Positions 1 to 10,250 of a stretch of DNA of 64,000 nucleotides are shown here, piece by piece. Positions within the stretch are counted from its first letter, which is position 1. The number at the start of each line of letters is the position of its first letter. The notes below the pieces were generated by a model. That model did not search any database and was not told the origin of the DNA. It saw nothing but the letters and a program-made list of their open reading frames with translations. The position numbers and the translations under genes were made by a program. This stretch comes from Puffinus mauretanicus (taxonomy: Eukaryota; Chordata; Aves; Procellariiformes; Procellariidae), in NCBI GenBank assembly GCA_023333565.1, contig JAJKFH010001865.1:372001-436000 (forward strand), given 5' to 3'.

Positions 1-1108
1 CCAAAACTAGATGTCATTTTCAAGGTGAAGTTTTATCATAGCCACCAGAAAGAATTCCTACTATTTCTTGGGAGATGTTGCTTCAAATATGCAAATGCTG
101 GCTCCCACAGGAAGGTCAGTACTCTGGCATGTACTAACAAAAACTTTTGTCAAGTAGGGTGAAAGAGAATTGACAGATGCACTCACTTTTGCTGTGAGCC
201 TCTACTTATCACTCAGTGTAGTCACCGAGGTCTGTTGTCTGAAGTTGAGAGGGAAACCATAAGAAAACAGTACATATCTGTTGTAACAGTGTTAAGGTTT
301 TTGAAGGGTAGAGGAAAGAGAAGCCTCCATCAACTCCTCTCTTCCCTCCCCATCTTCTGTGATCTAGGAAATTTTGGACACAGGAGTTCACCAACTGGGA
401 AGAGTGGGGAGCTGTTTATTTTCTGTTCTCAGGACCCTGGGACCCTGGCTTGTGCCAACAGATAATTGTTCCCTATTCCATGTCACACTTGGCACAGAAC
501 TTGCTCACCAACCTTTTTTTGCTTCCTTCACTTCAGATTATATCGTTTTGTCCTTTCAAATGCTATTTCTCAAGTATATTAGTCCTTTGCTTGGATTTTC
601 AGACAGTAGTCCCTTGCCATCAATCCTCCTCCTCCTCATAAAATACATAATTAGAGCTCTAATTTGTCCCATAATCTATATTTCAATTCCTGAATAGAGT
701 GTTAGTGCCTTGATCTGCAAGATATCTCTAGCTTATGAGTTTTACTTTGAAGAATCAAAACATCATCATCTTTCTTCTAGGAGCTCCCCCACTCGTACCC
801 TGTCTGTGTTTCTCTTTGGTGGTTTTTTTTCCCCCTCTTCTTCTGTATCTTTGTCTATTTCCTTGAATCTTCCAAAAGCAAAAATCACCTAAAGGGTCTT
901 TTGCAATGATCAGGGCAAAAATTATTTATGAAAGTAACAATTGAAACTGTAAGACTGATCACCTCTCTCACTGAAACACAAAGTAACTTAAACATGACTT
1001 GACAAAAACAGAAAATATAGGTATAAAAAGAAATAATTGAAAGACAAAATTCTTTCTGGGTTTTCTTTGTTTTATTTCAAACATACTTTGTAAACAACAT
1101 TTTCTTAA
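1..1108. other. Non-coding flank, probable intron between second J group and an unseen second constant gene
   Basis: No constant-region exon, J motif or long open frame is recognisable here. Because J-like segments lie at 1109-3130 and are read leftwards, this stretch should be the beginning of the J-to-C intron of the second cassette. That is inference from the order of parts; the constant exon itself is not in the window. Confidence 0.5.
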
Positions 1109-1159
1109 TTGTAACAGTCAGCTTGGTCCCTCCTCCAAGCTGCAGTTGCTCTGTGTAAG
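1109..1159 (-). pseudogene. TCR beta J-like segment, degenerate (second J group, most 3')
   Basis: Read on the minus strand the frame gives YTEQLQLGGGTKLTVT, which aligns with the J-beta pattern of an aromatic residue, F-G-X-G-T-X-L-T-V. The invariant Phe of FGXG is Leu (CTT for TTT). The splice donor expected after the last codon reads TTAAGA instead of GTAAGA. The best heptamer candidate, AGCTATG at 1160-1166, matches CACTGTG at only 4 of 7 bases and the nonamer is poor. I read this as a J segment that has lost function; chance resemblance is possible but the GGGTKLTV run argues against it. Confidence 0.5.
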
Positions 1160-1741
1160 CATAGCTAAAAATTATTGCTAAAATTGCTAAAATCTTGCAG
1201 ATAGAAGTCCAAATGGCTAAGATTGTTACTCTGTGTTGTCTGAGTTTGTGTAAAGGAGAAATCAACTTAAATTTCCTCCCTTAGTGGGGAAGCAAATGCT
1301 CAGACTTTATGTGAATTATTGAGAGACATTACATTGTTTGAGGATATCAAAAAGTGCTCCTTTTGTTCACACCTTGTGCATTTGAGACCCATAAAGGCAT
1401 TTTTGTAAAAAGCAATCTCTCAGAAAACAGTTCTTTTTGTTTGAAACAGCATGAGACTACATAAGTAATAGTTGTAATCTCTTTGTTCAATATGGTATTT
1501 TCTCCTGTTCTGAAATGTTTTGAGGAGATTAAAGAAGTGACAAGCGCAGAGCAGGAAAAATTACTCCATTTTATGGGATTATACCCATCTGTCCTCTAAT
1601 ACGAAGATACACTTTTTTCCTGATAATGACATTAAAAAAGATATCCCAGGTTCCCCTCAAATCTATCATCAGATCCTTTTCAAACAAACAAATGCATTAA
1701 CTGACAGGTGACTTTTAATCTATTGACTACATTTTTCTTCG

Positions 1742-1789
1742 CTACCACAATGAGCCTAGTGCTGTCACCAAGCTAATCTCGAGTAAGAA
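1742..1789 (-). pseudogene. TCR beta J pseudogene with intact heptamer
   Basis: A perfect minus-strand heptamer CACTGTG (1790-1796) is followed by 48 nt that translate as LTRD, stop, LGDSTRLIVV. Aligned with J-beta this is FGDGTRLTVV in which the Tyr codon before Phe has become TAG, Phe is Leu and the second Gly is Ser. The donor after the last base reads CGAAGA rather than GTAAGA. No good nonamer is present 12 bp away. The length matches the neighbouring J segments (48-49 nt). It can no longer code for a receptor J region. Confidence 0.6.
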
Positions 1790-1796
1790 CACAGTG

Positions 1797-2523
1797 AGAA
1801 AAAAAGCAGCTACCATACCTCTTCTGAAAGGGTGTCACTTTTCATCTGACTAGTGTTCTGTTCCCTTCTATACCACCCTTGAATTCTGCATCTATTTTGG
1901 CTAGAAATCAGCCTATTTTTAGTAGCAGGTGTGTGAGGATTTGCTTAGATGACAGATACCAGAAATGGAAGAGAGCTCCTCTTCTTGCCAGTCACACAGG
2001 CAAATATAATGGACTATGTTCTAAAGCTTTGCCCCTTCCTGATTTTGCTGTACGTATTTTAAATAGGAATACAAAATTGTTAGACTAGCTGTCTAGTCTA
2101 GACAGGTTCTGCTAGGCTAACACAATATGAAGAGTGAATGCCAAGCAATGACTGTAAGACTAATGAAGGCATGTAATGGTTACTTTCCTAAAAAACTCTT
2201 TTCTCTCTAATGCTTTTAAGTTCAGGGATCACAGTAAAATTGAAGAATCCTTCATAGTTTTGTCCTACTTTTCAGATCTCACACAAAATACAGTGTGATT
2301 TAATCTATCAATGTGCCTAGTAAGAGAGACGACTTTTCCTCCTTTCCATCAGTAGGCATGGATTTAACAATTACTGTAATCTGCCTTTTGCCAAGATAAT
2401 AAATCATTTTAACCCTGTTTCCTAAACCAACCCTTTAGCACGTTTTATTGGTTGTGTCAGCATTTTATTCTGTAATGAATTAATATTCTACAGTAGGAAA
2501 CAAAAATAACTAAGGAAATTTAC
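1797..2523. other. Spacer between J segments
   Basis: AT-rich sequence between two J elements of the second group. I see no further FGXG motif with a splice donor and no other gene here. Confidence 0.4.
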
Positions 2524-2571
2524 CAAGCATTGTTAGCTGGGTGCCCTGTCCAAAGTACAGCGGTGAGTTTG
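2524..2571 (-). CDS. TCR beta J segment, second J group
   Basis: On the minus strand the segment encodes NSPLYFGQGTQLTML and ends with G before a GTAAAT splice donor, the phase used by all J-beta segments. The FGXG motif (FGQG) is intact. The heptamer is TATTGTG (2572-2578, 5 of 7 to CACTGTG). After a 12-bp spacer a weak nonamer AATTCTGGT lies at 2591-2599. Coding length is 48 nt, normal for J-beta. After V-D-J joining it would supply the last CDR3 residues and strand G of the variable domain. It lies downstream of the constant gene at 8.5-10.6 kb, so it should splice to another constant gene to the left of the window. The weak RSS suggests low usage. Confidence 0.85.
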
Positions 2572-2599
2572 CACAATATTTTGAAGAAGTACCAGAATT
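2572..2599 (-). other. 12-RSS of the J segment at 2524
   Basis: Heptamer TATTGTG, 12-bp spacer and nonamer AATTCTGGT (5 of 9 to GGTTTTTGT). The last three heptamer bases of the sense copy next to the coding end are kept. Spacing is exactly 12, the class expected 5' of J-beta. Confidence 0.55.
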
Positions 2600-3084
2600 G
2601 TCTGCCACTAGAAGCTCTCAACTGCACATAAAGCCTGTATGATATCATGACATATTTTACCTTTCATGAGGTCACAAACAGAGGGAACTTTTATGCTCTC
2701 ATCTGTGTTAGAAAATATTGTGCTTTTGCAGAAGAATATGCTGAAACAGATGGTATATTACTCCAAGACATACTATATGTAGTGAATCCAGTCTATCTAG
2801 GAAGTAGCTCTTTCCATCTCTATCTGTGTCCTGTTCTCAGTCGTAGTTTCAGAATTCAGTCTGAGACACCTTTTGTAAACAAAAGCAGAAACAATAAATC
2901 TTTCCCCTTTCTGCCATCACTAAGCTGTGCTAAAGAAGAGTTTGGTTTCTGGAACTCACCCATCCTGCACCTATTTCCCCTGACTTCCCTGTTGCCCAAT
3001 TTTCATAGAAAAGTTTTCTTTTTGTCTTAAAAAAAAAATTCCAGTGTCATGTATTTGTTAAAAGTGTAGGCTTCTTTTCCTTAC

Positions 3085-3130
3085 CTAGTGTTGTTACCTG
3101 GGTCCCAGGACCAAACTGCTGAATATTTAT
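3085..3130 (-). CDS. TCR beta J segment, second J group (most 5')
   Basis: The minus strand encodes INIQQFGPGTQVTTL and then G followed by a GTAAGG splice donor. FGPG is intact and the shape resembles mammalian J segments of the EQFFGPGT kind, with one fewer aromatic residue before the motif. Coding length is 46 nt. The heptamer at 3131-3137 reads TATTGTT (4 of 7) and, after 12 bp, a nonamer-like GGGGTATAT lies at 3150-3158 (5 of 9). The coding part looks functional while the RSS is weak. It is the first J of the second group in transcription order. Confidence 0.8.
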
Positions 3131-3158
3131 AACAATACCACTATCTCAAATATACCCC
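3131..3158 (-). other. Weak 12-RSS of the J segment at 3085
   Basis: Heptamer-like TATTGTT, a 12-bp spacer and nonamer-like GGGGTATAT. The spacing is right but both elements are poor matches, so recombination efficiency is doubtful. Confidence 0.4.
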
Positions 3159-3159
3159 T

Positions 3160-5227
3160 CCCCATAACAAAAATGGGAGGGAGCAATACGAACATCCCAT
3201 GTGAAAAATCCAGGAAGGAGAAGTGTCATCCTAGGAGACAATCCCAGGGATTGATGCTCACAGGAGACATTGCAGGAATGCTGATAGTGCTAACAAGTGG
3301 GCCACAGAATCCACTTCCCAAAAAGAAGTGGTGTAAATGCTGTTTTACAGCAAACTGGAAACTAGCCTGGACAACATCCTGGGGAGTATCCTATTGGGTA
3401 TGTTGTCAAAAGGATAATATGGGAGTGGGAGGGTAGATATAGTAGACATTCTTGTAACCTCCTTCCTAGAATTCACTTACCTGACATGATACTTTCTCCT
3501 AGCAAGAAGAGTGTTTGTAGACATGTTGAAATTACTATTTTTTCTTATGATGGTATTGTATTCATTTCTCCTCATCCCTCAACCAGAGAGAATCTTCCAA
3601 GGCCACGTGTGGGAGAAGAAAGACATTGCATGAAACAATATGATTGGCATGTAGCTGCTCATTAATGACCACAAACCTGCTGATCTCTATTCAGAGGATG
3701 TCCTGCTTGAGACTGTCCTGTAATGGTGAAAATATTTATGGAACATTGATGGACTGAGCAAAACGTTTTTTTCTACACACACAAGCTGCAATGAAGTCTA
3801 GACTAGAAACCATGTGAAGACAAACAGGAATGCTGCCAGGATTTCGTTACTGACTGCTGCCAGTTTTCTACAGTATTAGACATTCTTTGGAGGAGCTCTT
3901 GTCTCAAATATTTCTCTAACTTAGACAGTTAGCATAAGTCAACATTGGCCTTCCTAGTCATGCCACACCAGGCTGATCTCTTTGACTTTCTCCATATCTG
4001 CAGTCAATCAGCATTTGTTACCTGGGTGACAATCACCTTCTAGCCTTCCACTGTGTATGTAACAAGGATGTCAGTTTTGATGGATGTAGTCCGGAACTCT
4101 GAGGTAGGCGTCTCCAACAGTTGTCTGTGCTTTGTTTCTCAGCACATCCTGGAATCACCTCATGAGTGAGAAAAGGACAGATGTAGTCAAACTCTCATTT
4201 TATCTTAGTGACACTTTAAAGCGGGCATGATTCTGTGATTCTTTCTGTACCATGAGCGAAGAGTAACTCAGTCTTCAAGGCTTATTTAGGACTTGGCTTC
4301 TGTGATGAGAAAGGTAGCAGTGAGGCCCTTCTGTAACAGCGGTGGGGATTAAATTTCATAATAAATGAATGAGGGAGCTGTGCTGGTGTGTAGATGCTTC
4401 CATACTTCCCAGTTGCCAACATGCATGATATTGCAGGCAATACCAAAAAAGACTAAAAACTTCTAGTTTTTTCCCTTCCTCTGCCCCCAGTAAATTTATG
4501 ACTGTAAAACCACAGGATCACCCCTTCTGCCCTCCACCCCATTTTTCTTTTCTTCATTTAGTCTAAGATTGGACCTGTCTTCACAGATTCTGAACTGCTG
4601 TGGCACAAAAACTATTGACACGGTTGGTATGAAACATAGGAAGCCTGTTTTTCCTAATGCTGACAAAATGTACCACTGTCCATCTAAATAGTGCTGTGCA
4701 GTAGGCATGGGTTGGTTGATGTCCCAAATACTCTAAGATGGCTAGAAGTGAAAGGTAAGTTCTAACTATTTTATTGGGGTTACTGAATCCAATAGCCCAA
4801 TAGTGGTGAGGCTGCTGCAGCTCCCTTTCCCTAGGTCCATCCACTAGCAAGGCTGAGTGTGTATTCCCAATAGCCATACAAACACACACACAATACAAAT
4901 ATATACGTATGCACACAGCCAGCCACACAAGTCAATACAGACAGAACACTCACACAAACACAGATGGCACTAACAGACCTAGACGTAGGAGTCCCTGAGG
5001 CCTGCAGCCCCACGGCACATCCTGGTACAGACTCCCTCACTCGCAGGTACAACCCCTCATGCACTCCTTGGCATGCGCGCACACACACTCTGGATCCCGG
5101 TAACTGCCCTTAGACAGTCTACCCAGCAACTGGCCCTGAACTCCCTGGTCCTCCAGTTACCTCACACACCCACTGGGACCCACACTTACAGACTATGGAT
5201 CTCCCAGAAACTAGCCTTAGGCTTGGG
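3160..5227. other. Non-coding interval upstream of second J group
   Basis: No convincing J segment or exon is visible. This is where a second D segment would be expected; only a weak candidate is present near 4572-4611 (see findings). A CA-rich stretch (about 4880-4930 and 5078-5092) accounts for several spurious open frames. Confidence 0.4.
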
Positions 5228-5929
5228 CAAGAGTGGCTGGAAAACTGGAAAAGGACCTGGGGGTGCTGATTGACAGCTGGCTGAACATGAGCCGGCAGTG
5301 TGCCCAGGTGGCCAAGAAGGCCAACGGCATCCTGGCCTGTATCAGAAATAGTGTGGCCAGCAGGACTAGGGAAGTGATTGTGGCCCTGTACTCGGCACTG
5401 GTGAGGCCGCACCTTGAATACTGCTTTCAGCTTTGGGCCCCTCGCTACAAGAAGGACATTGAGGTGCTGGAGTGTGTCCAGAGAAGGGCAACAAAGCTGG
5501 TGAAGGGCCTGGAGCACAAGTCTTATGAGGAGCGGCTGAGGGAACTGGGACTGTTTAGCCTGGAGAAGAGGAGGCTGAGGGGATACCTCATTGCGCTCTA
5601 CAACTACCTGGAAGGAGGTTGTAGCAAGGTGGGTGTCGGTCTCTTCTCCCAAGTAACCAGTGATAGGACGAGAGGAAATGGCCTCAAATTGCGCCAAGGG
5701 AGGTTTAGACTGGACATTAGGAGAAATTACTGTAAGAGTGGTCAGGCCTTGGAAGAGGCTGCCCAGGGAAGTGGTTGAGTCACCATCCCTAGAAGTATTT
5801 AAAAAACGTGTAGATGTGGCGCTTTGGGACATGGTGTAGTGGGCATGGTGGTGTTGGGTTGACGGTTGGACTTGATGGTCTTAGAGGTCTTTTCCAACCT
5901 TTATGATTCTATGATTCTATGATTCTATG
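5228..5929 (+). mobile_element. CR1 LINE, 5'-truncated 3' end
   Basis: An open frame of 181 codons (5233-5778) encodes the C-terminal part of a CR1 reverse-transcriptase protein. Recognisable runs are [29 protein letters not shown] and the [15 protein letters not shown] region. The element continues through a short 3' UTR and ends with three tandem ATGATTCT octamers at 5904-5929, the diagnostic CR1 terminus. The 5' part of the element is missing, as is usual for CR1 copies. The frame is still open, which suggests this copy is younger than the others in the window. It lies between the constant gene and the second J group, in antisense orientation to TRB. Confidence 0.92.
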
Positions 5930-6789
5930 CAGTCTGCTTGCTAGCTGGCCCTGGATGCTCACGCTTCCAGTCGCTGGTACTGCAATGTGCAAGCCTCTGA
6001 AGCCTGCAGCCCCACTCCAGTTGTTGGTACACAGTGTAAGTACTGGATGAGCCTTCTGCTGTTCTCATAACAGATGAGCTATTCCTGTAAGGATTATCAG
6101 TGAATGTTCTTTAATGCGAGTTCCTTATGATAATACACATCACTGGAAGTTGTGTTGTAGGACATTATTGCTACAAAAAAACAAATTAAAAAAAACAACT
6201 CATGCTTCTTGAATAGAAAAGAAGCTAAAACTTTATTCCTAATTGAAGGAGCTGGGTCCTCAGCCTCTGAGCATTAAGAAGGTGTTAGTTTTAAAGATAT
6301 GATACTATACGATACGATATGATATAATACGATATGATATGATACAGTATGATGTGGAAGTACAGAGAAAAACCCAGCAGTGATTACAACAAAGTGGAAA
6401 GAACAGGAGGGGGGACAGAGAACCACCAAGAAATAATATTCAGAAGTTCTTAGACAGAAGCATAGATCCTTGCTATAGAAAGGTAATTTGCTGTGTTTCT
6501 GCTGACATGATGAAGAGGATTCTTCATTTATTCTCTATAACTTGCCACCAGCCTAATTGAAAACAAAACAGAATAAACAAATTAAAAAAAACCCAAAACC
6601 CAGAAAAAGGAACAAATACAATAATCTAGGAAATAGTAGACCATATTTATCGATGTCCCAACTGTTGTGTTTTCTGAGAGCATTAACAGAAATGACCATG
6701 CTTTCTCCCCTTTTTGTACCAAGGAAGTGTCTTAACCGATACAAATTATTTACTTATGTACTGAACTAATGTCTTTACACACAACTTTG
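5930..6789. other. Spacer between two CR1 copies
   Basis: A-rich DNA with a pentamer repeat (6296-6353). No exon, J motif or RSS pair was recognised. Confidence 0.4.
6296..6353. repeat. GATAY pentanucleotide microsatellite
   Basis: About eleven tandem units of GATAT/GATAC with a few substitutions, seen directly in the sequence. Confidence 0.85.
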
Positions 6790-8003
6790 TGTGTTAGGTG
6801 ACTAATCTGGTGGCCTTCTATAACGGAGTGACTGCATCAGTGGACAAGGGAAGAGTTACAGACGTCATCTACCTGGACTTCTGTAAGGCCTTTGATACGG
6901 TCACCCACAACATTCTTGCCACTAAATTGGAGAGATATGGGTTTAACGGATGGACTGTTACATGGGTAAGGAATTGGCTGGATGACTGTGCCCAAAGAGT
7001 TACAGTCAATGGCTCAATGTCCAAGTGGAAACCAGTAATGAGTGGTGTTCCTCAAGAGTCCGTACTGGGACTGATAACATTTAATACCTTCATTGATAGT
7101 GGGATTGAGTGCACCCTCATCAAGTTTGCAGGTGACACCAAGCTGAGTGGTGCAGTTATATGCTTGAGGGAAGGGATGCCATTCAGAGGGATCTGGACAG
7201 ACTTGAGGAGTGGGCCCATATGAACATCATAAAGTTCAAGGCACCTGGGTTGGGGCAATCACCAGGATCAGTAGAGACTGGGGAATGAATGGCTTGAGAG
7301 CAGCCCTGTGGAGAAGGACTTGGGGATACTGGTGGATGAAAAATTACATGTTAGCCAGCCATGTACTCTTGCAGCCCAGACAGCCCATTATATCCTGGGC
7401 TGCATCAAGAGAAGTGTGGCCAGCAGGTCGAGAGAGGTGATTCTGCCCCTCTATTCTGCTTTGGTGAGACCCCACCTGGAGTACTGCATCCAGCTCTGGG
7501 GTGCCCAGGACAAGAAAGTCATGGACCTGTTATAGCGGAGCCAAAGGAAGGCCACAAAAATGGTCAGAGGGATGGAACACCTTTCCTATGAAGAAAGGCA
7601 GAGAGAGCCTTTGTTTGTTCAGTCTGGAGAAGAGAAGCCTCTGAGGATACCATCTTGTGGCCTTTCAATATACAAAGGGGCTCATAAGAAAGATAGAGAG
7701 AAACTTTTTATGAGGGCCTGTAGTGACAGGACTAGGGGCAATTGGTTTTTAAATTGATACAGGGTAGCTTTAGGAAGCTACCTAAAGAAGCTAGAAATTT
7801 TTTACAATGAGGGTGGTGAGATACTGGAGAAGATTGCCCAGAGAAGTTGTGGATGCCCCATCCCTGGAAGTGTTCAAAGTCAGGTTGGACAGGGCTTTGA
7901 GCAACCTGATCTACTGAAACATGTCCCTGCTTATGGCAGTGGGGCTGGACTAGATGATCTGTAAAGGTTCGTTCTGACCCAAACCATTCTGTGATTCTAT
8001 GAT
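6790..8003 (+). mobile_element. CR1 LINE, 5'-truncated, decayed
   Basis: Fragments in different frames spell the CR1 reverse transcriptase in the right order: [16 protein letters not shown] near 6870, the FADD-type motif (here FAGDTKLSG) near 7125, [11 protein letters not shown] near 7312, [12 protein letters not shown] near 7450 and the EERQRE region near 7575. It ends at TGTGATTCTATGATT around 8003, a remnant of the terminal octamers. Frameshifts, stops and the Asp-to-Gly change in the catalytic FADD motif make it dead. It starts further 5' than the copy at 5228 and has the same orientation. Confidence 0.92.
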
Positions 8004-8488
8004 TGTGATCCAGTGAAGTACAATCCTATTCCCTCTAGTATCCTTGAAAACGGACACAAAAACATAATTGGGTTTGTGTTCATACTCGTCCTCAACTCTA
8101 CCAGGTCACTTTTCAAATATACCTCCCAGTCCTGCTTTTAAAGGAACAAGTGCCAAGATTTCCACTGCCCTCACTGGGAATATCTTTCAGCTGTATGAGA
8201 AACTTACTGATAAAAAGTATTTCCTGGTAGTTAGTTAAACTTATCCCATTTGTTCAGATTTATCCCATTGTTCTTTGTAAATCTTTGTAAAACTTTGTTC
8301 AGATATATGCCAGCTATCTCCTCAAAAACCCTGCTTATTACTTTTACTGCAGGCATTAGTCCCTTTTCAATGATTACAGAAAAGTATGATATATCTGATA
8401 TTTCCCTTCTTTACTTTCTGGAGAAGTTGTCCTTAATTCTCATCTTTTTCCATGTGTTTAAAGAGTATTTTGAGAAGGAATTGCTCTG
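8004..8488 (-). other. 3' flank or 3' UTR of the TCR beta constant gene
   Basis: The stretch between the proposed final codon of the constant gene and a CR1 copy. No further exon was recognised. It probably contains the 3' UTR, but I see no unambiguous poly(A) signal after the stop codon on the minus strand. Confidence 0.35.
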
Positions 8489-8515
8489 CTAGATAGTATT
8501 TATTTTATTTGAGTT
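8489..8515 (-). CDS. TRBC: TCR beta constant gene, exon 4 (cytoplasmic tail and stop)
   Basis: On the minus strand a strong acceptor with a pyrimidine-rich tract (TTATTGTTTTTCCAG) is followed by an open stretch encoding NSNKINTI and TAG. The preceding exon ends on a complete codon, so the phase fits. TCR beta tails are only a few residues long in other vertebrates, which this matches. The resulting intron is 170 bp. An alternative acceptor near 8420 would give a longer tail; I prefer this one for its acceptor quality. Two overlapping AATAAA hexamers lie inside the coding bases, which is odd. Confidence 0.55.
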   Translation of the reverse strand, partial: NSNKINTI

Positions 8516-8685
8516 CTGGAAAAACAATAATGGAAATTTCATCACTTGTGGTTTTCCAAACTGGCCTGCACAAAGCCCAGCAGAGCATGTGCAGAACAAC
8601 CCCATAGCTGAGAATAGATTTAGTCTGTATCCACTGATCCTTGTACTAGTGAGTAAGCTCAACCTTCAAGTGGCCCCAAGCCTAC

Positions 8686-8792
8686 CTTGGCTGTCCGCAC
8701 CAGACTGCTCACGAAAACTGCATAGAGGAAAGCTTTGCCACAGAGAATGAGGTAAGTGAGCTTCAGAGAATTTCCATACCACAAGTAGGACT
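8686..8792 (-). CDS. TRBC: TCR beta constant gene, exon 3 (connecting peptide and transmembrane segment)
   Basis: The minus strand shows a TTTGCAG acceptor, 107 nt of open frame and a GTAGGC donor. The exon is 107 nt long, the same size as the mammalian transmembrane exon. It encodes ESYLWYGNSLK and then a transmembrane segment containing LTYLILCGKAFLYAVF. The Lys of CGKAFLYAV is the conserved basic residue that pairs TCR beta with acidic residues of CD3 in the membrane. Entry phase is 1 and exit phase is 0. The exon ends VRTAK, leading into the short tail. Confidence 0.93.
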
Positions 8793-9883
8793 CTGCAAAT
8801 CAAACATCATTTGTGTATTGAATTATCATCATCACAGGAGACTAAATCTAATGTAGCTTTAATCAAATAAGAACCCTTGAAACCTTTAGCTAAGCGACAC
8901 AAAAGAACTAAAGCCAAATGAATGGCTCTGTTGACAGGAGATAGCAGGGGATGGGAAAGAACACTGTGATTCAAAGAACCAGAAGTAAAAGCGAGACTAG
9001 GAAGGACAGAGATTGGCTTTATGCTAAGAAAGTATGTCCTGATTGGAAATGGAACAACCATTGTGTTGCCACACCTACTGAAAAACTACTCTGTTCGTGT
9101 GAATCCCCTTTTAGGAACTCAAATTAAGCTAAATCACAAGATACTTATTTTTTTCACTCATTATTGTCAGTGGCCTTGTGAGTGCTGCTGGTATACCAGG
9201 GAAGTTTTACATAGCCCAGAATAACATGGTATCTAGAATTTTTATTCTTACAGGTTTTTTGTTCTTAAGGAATTGCAGTTACATTGAGACACCAGCCAGA
9301 TCTTGGTTCAGCCTTAAGATTCCTGAAGCATTAAAGTTGATGAAAAACAAGAGTGTGTAAATATATATATAAAGAAAAGAAACATAATTTTTAATATGGG
9401 TATCCTTGCAGTTTGGAGAGGAATGTGACTTGTAATGAGAAGTATTCTGAATTTGATATTAAGAAATATTCAGAATTCTGGATTCTGAATCTTGATGTCA
9501 TAATCACTTGACTAAGTATAAATTTTTTCTTTCATGGCTGAGCAAGCAGCTTCCCAACAGAAGGCAGTGTTAAGGGCTGAAGGAGATGATAAAAAGAGCA
9601 AATTACACTCTATAGGAAGGTTCCACAATTTCTTCTGTTATTTCAAAAGGGAATCATAAAGAAGAGCTAAAAAAAAAAAAACCAAAGCACAGCTACATAC
9701 AGCATGCACATACAACCCTCCCAAAGTCTTTTTTTCTTTTTTTTTAATCTAACATACAAACCACTTAGATGAGGAAGTACAAGTTATTCTTGTAGTAGAA
9801 ATCTCATACAGCTTGTACTTAGCATCAGTAAAACTGGAATTAAAATACATACAAGATATTTGCCTGTGAGAAGACACACATAC
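8793..9883 (-). other. Intron 2 of the TCR beta constant gene
   Basis: About 1.09 kb between the hinge exon and the transmembrane exon. A tempting open frame at 9749-9958 runs through the hinge exon into this intron but is hydrophilic and is not the membrane exon. Confidence 0.7.
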
Positions 9884-9901
9884 CTTCCGTGAATGCACAA
9901 C
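9884..9901 (-). CDS. TRBC: TCR beta constant gene, exon 2 (18-nt hinge exon)
   Basis: On the minus strand CTTTCAG is followed by 18 nt (GTTGTGCATTCACGGAAG) and a GTATGT donor. Joined in phase 1 to exon 1 it reads GCAFTE, the counterpart of the DCGFTS stretch made by the 18-nt exon 2 of mammalian TRBC. The Cys is the expected partner of the interchain disulfide with TCR alpha. The exact 18-nt length and phase match the mammalian gene. Confidence 0.9.
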
Positions 9902-10250
9902 CTGAAAGACAAAAATGAACTGAAAGTCATGTTTCTCTTCAATACAAACAGAACACAAATTTTAGAAGTTTCAGTTTACAATATACTGCCTGATTCATTT
10001 TACTATACTATATATTTTACTATACTACAGAGATTTCTCAGTGAAAATCTGAAGAAACCTTTGAAAAACTATGGATGTATAATGATAATGTAGATACAGA
10101 GGCCCAGGAATATGAAAAGACATATGCAAATACCTATGTATCTACATATATATTTGTGCCATAACAACACCCTATATATTTGTTTTTCACATCATAACCC
10201 ACACCCTTTTTCTAGTTTGTACAGCATGGTGATACACATTTTTTACTCAC

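Noticed and set aside
4046..4056. CACTGTG heptamer on the plus strand
   Set aside because: The partner element at 23 bp matches the nonamer at only about 4 of 9 bases and there is no D-like coding sequence beside it.
5119..5832. 237-residue minus-strand frame
   Set aside because: It is antisense to the CR1 reverse-transcriptase frame and is a shadow of it.
9749..9958. 69-residue minus-strand frame overlapping the hinge exon
   Set aside because: It is the hinge exon read through into its introns in another frame. The true membrane exon is at 8686-8792.
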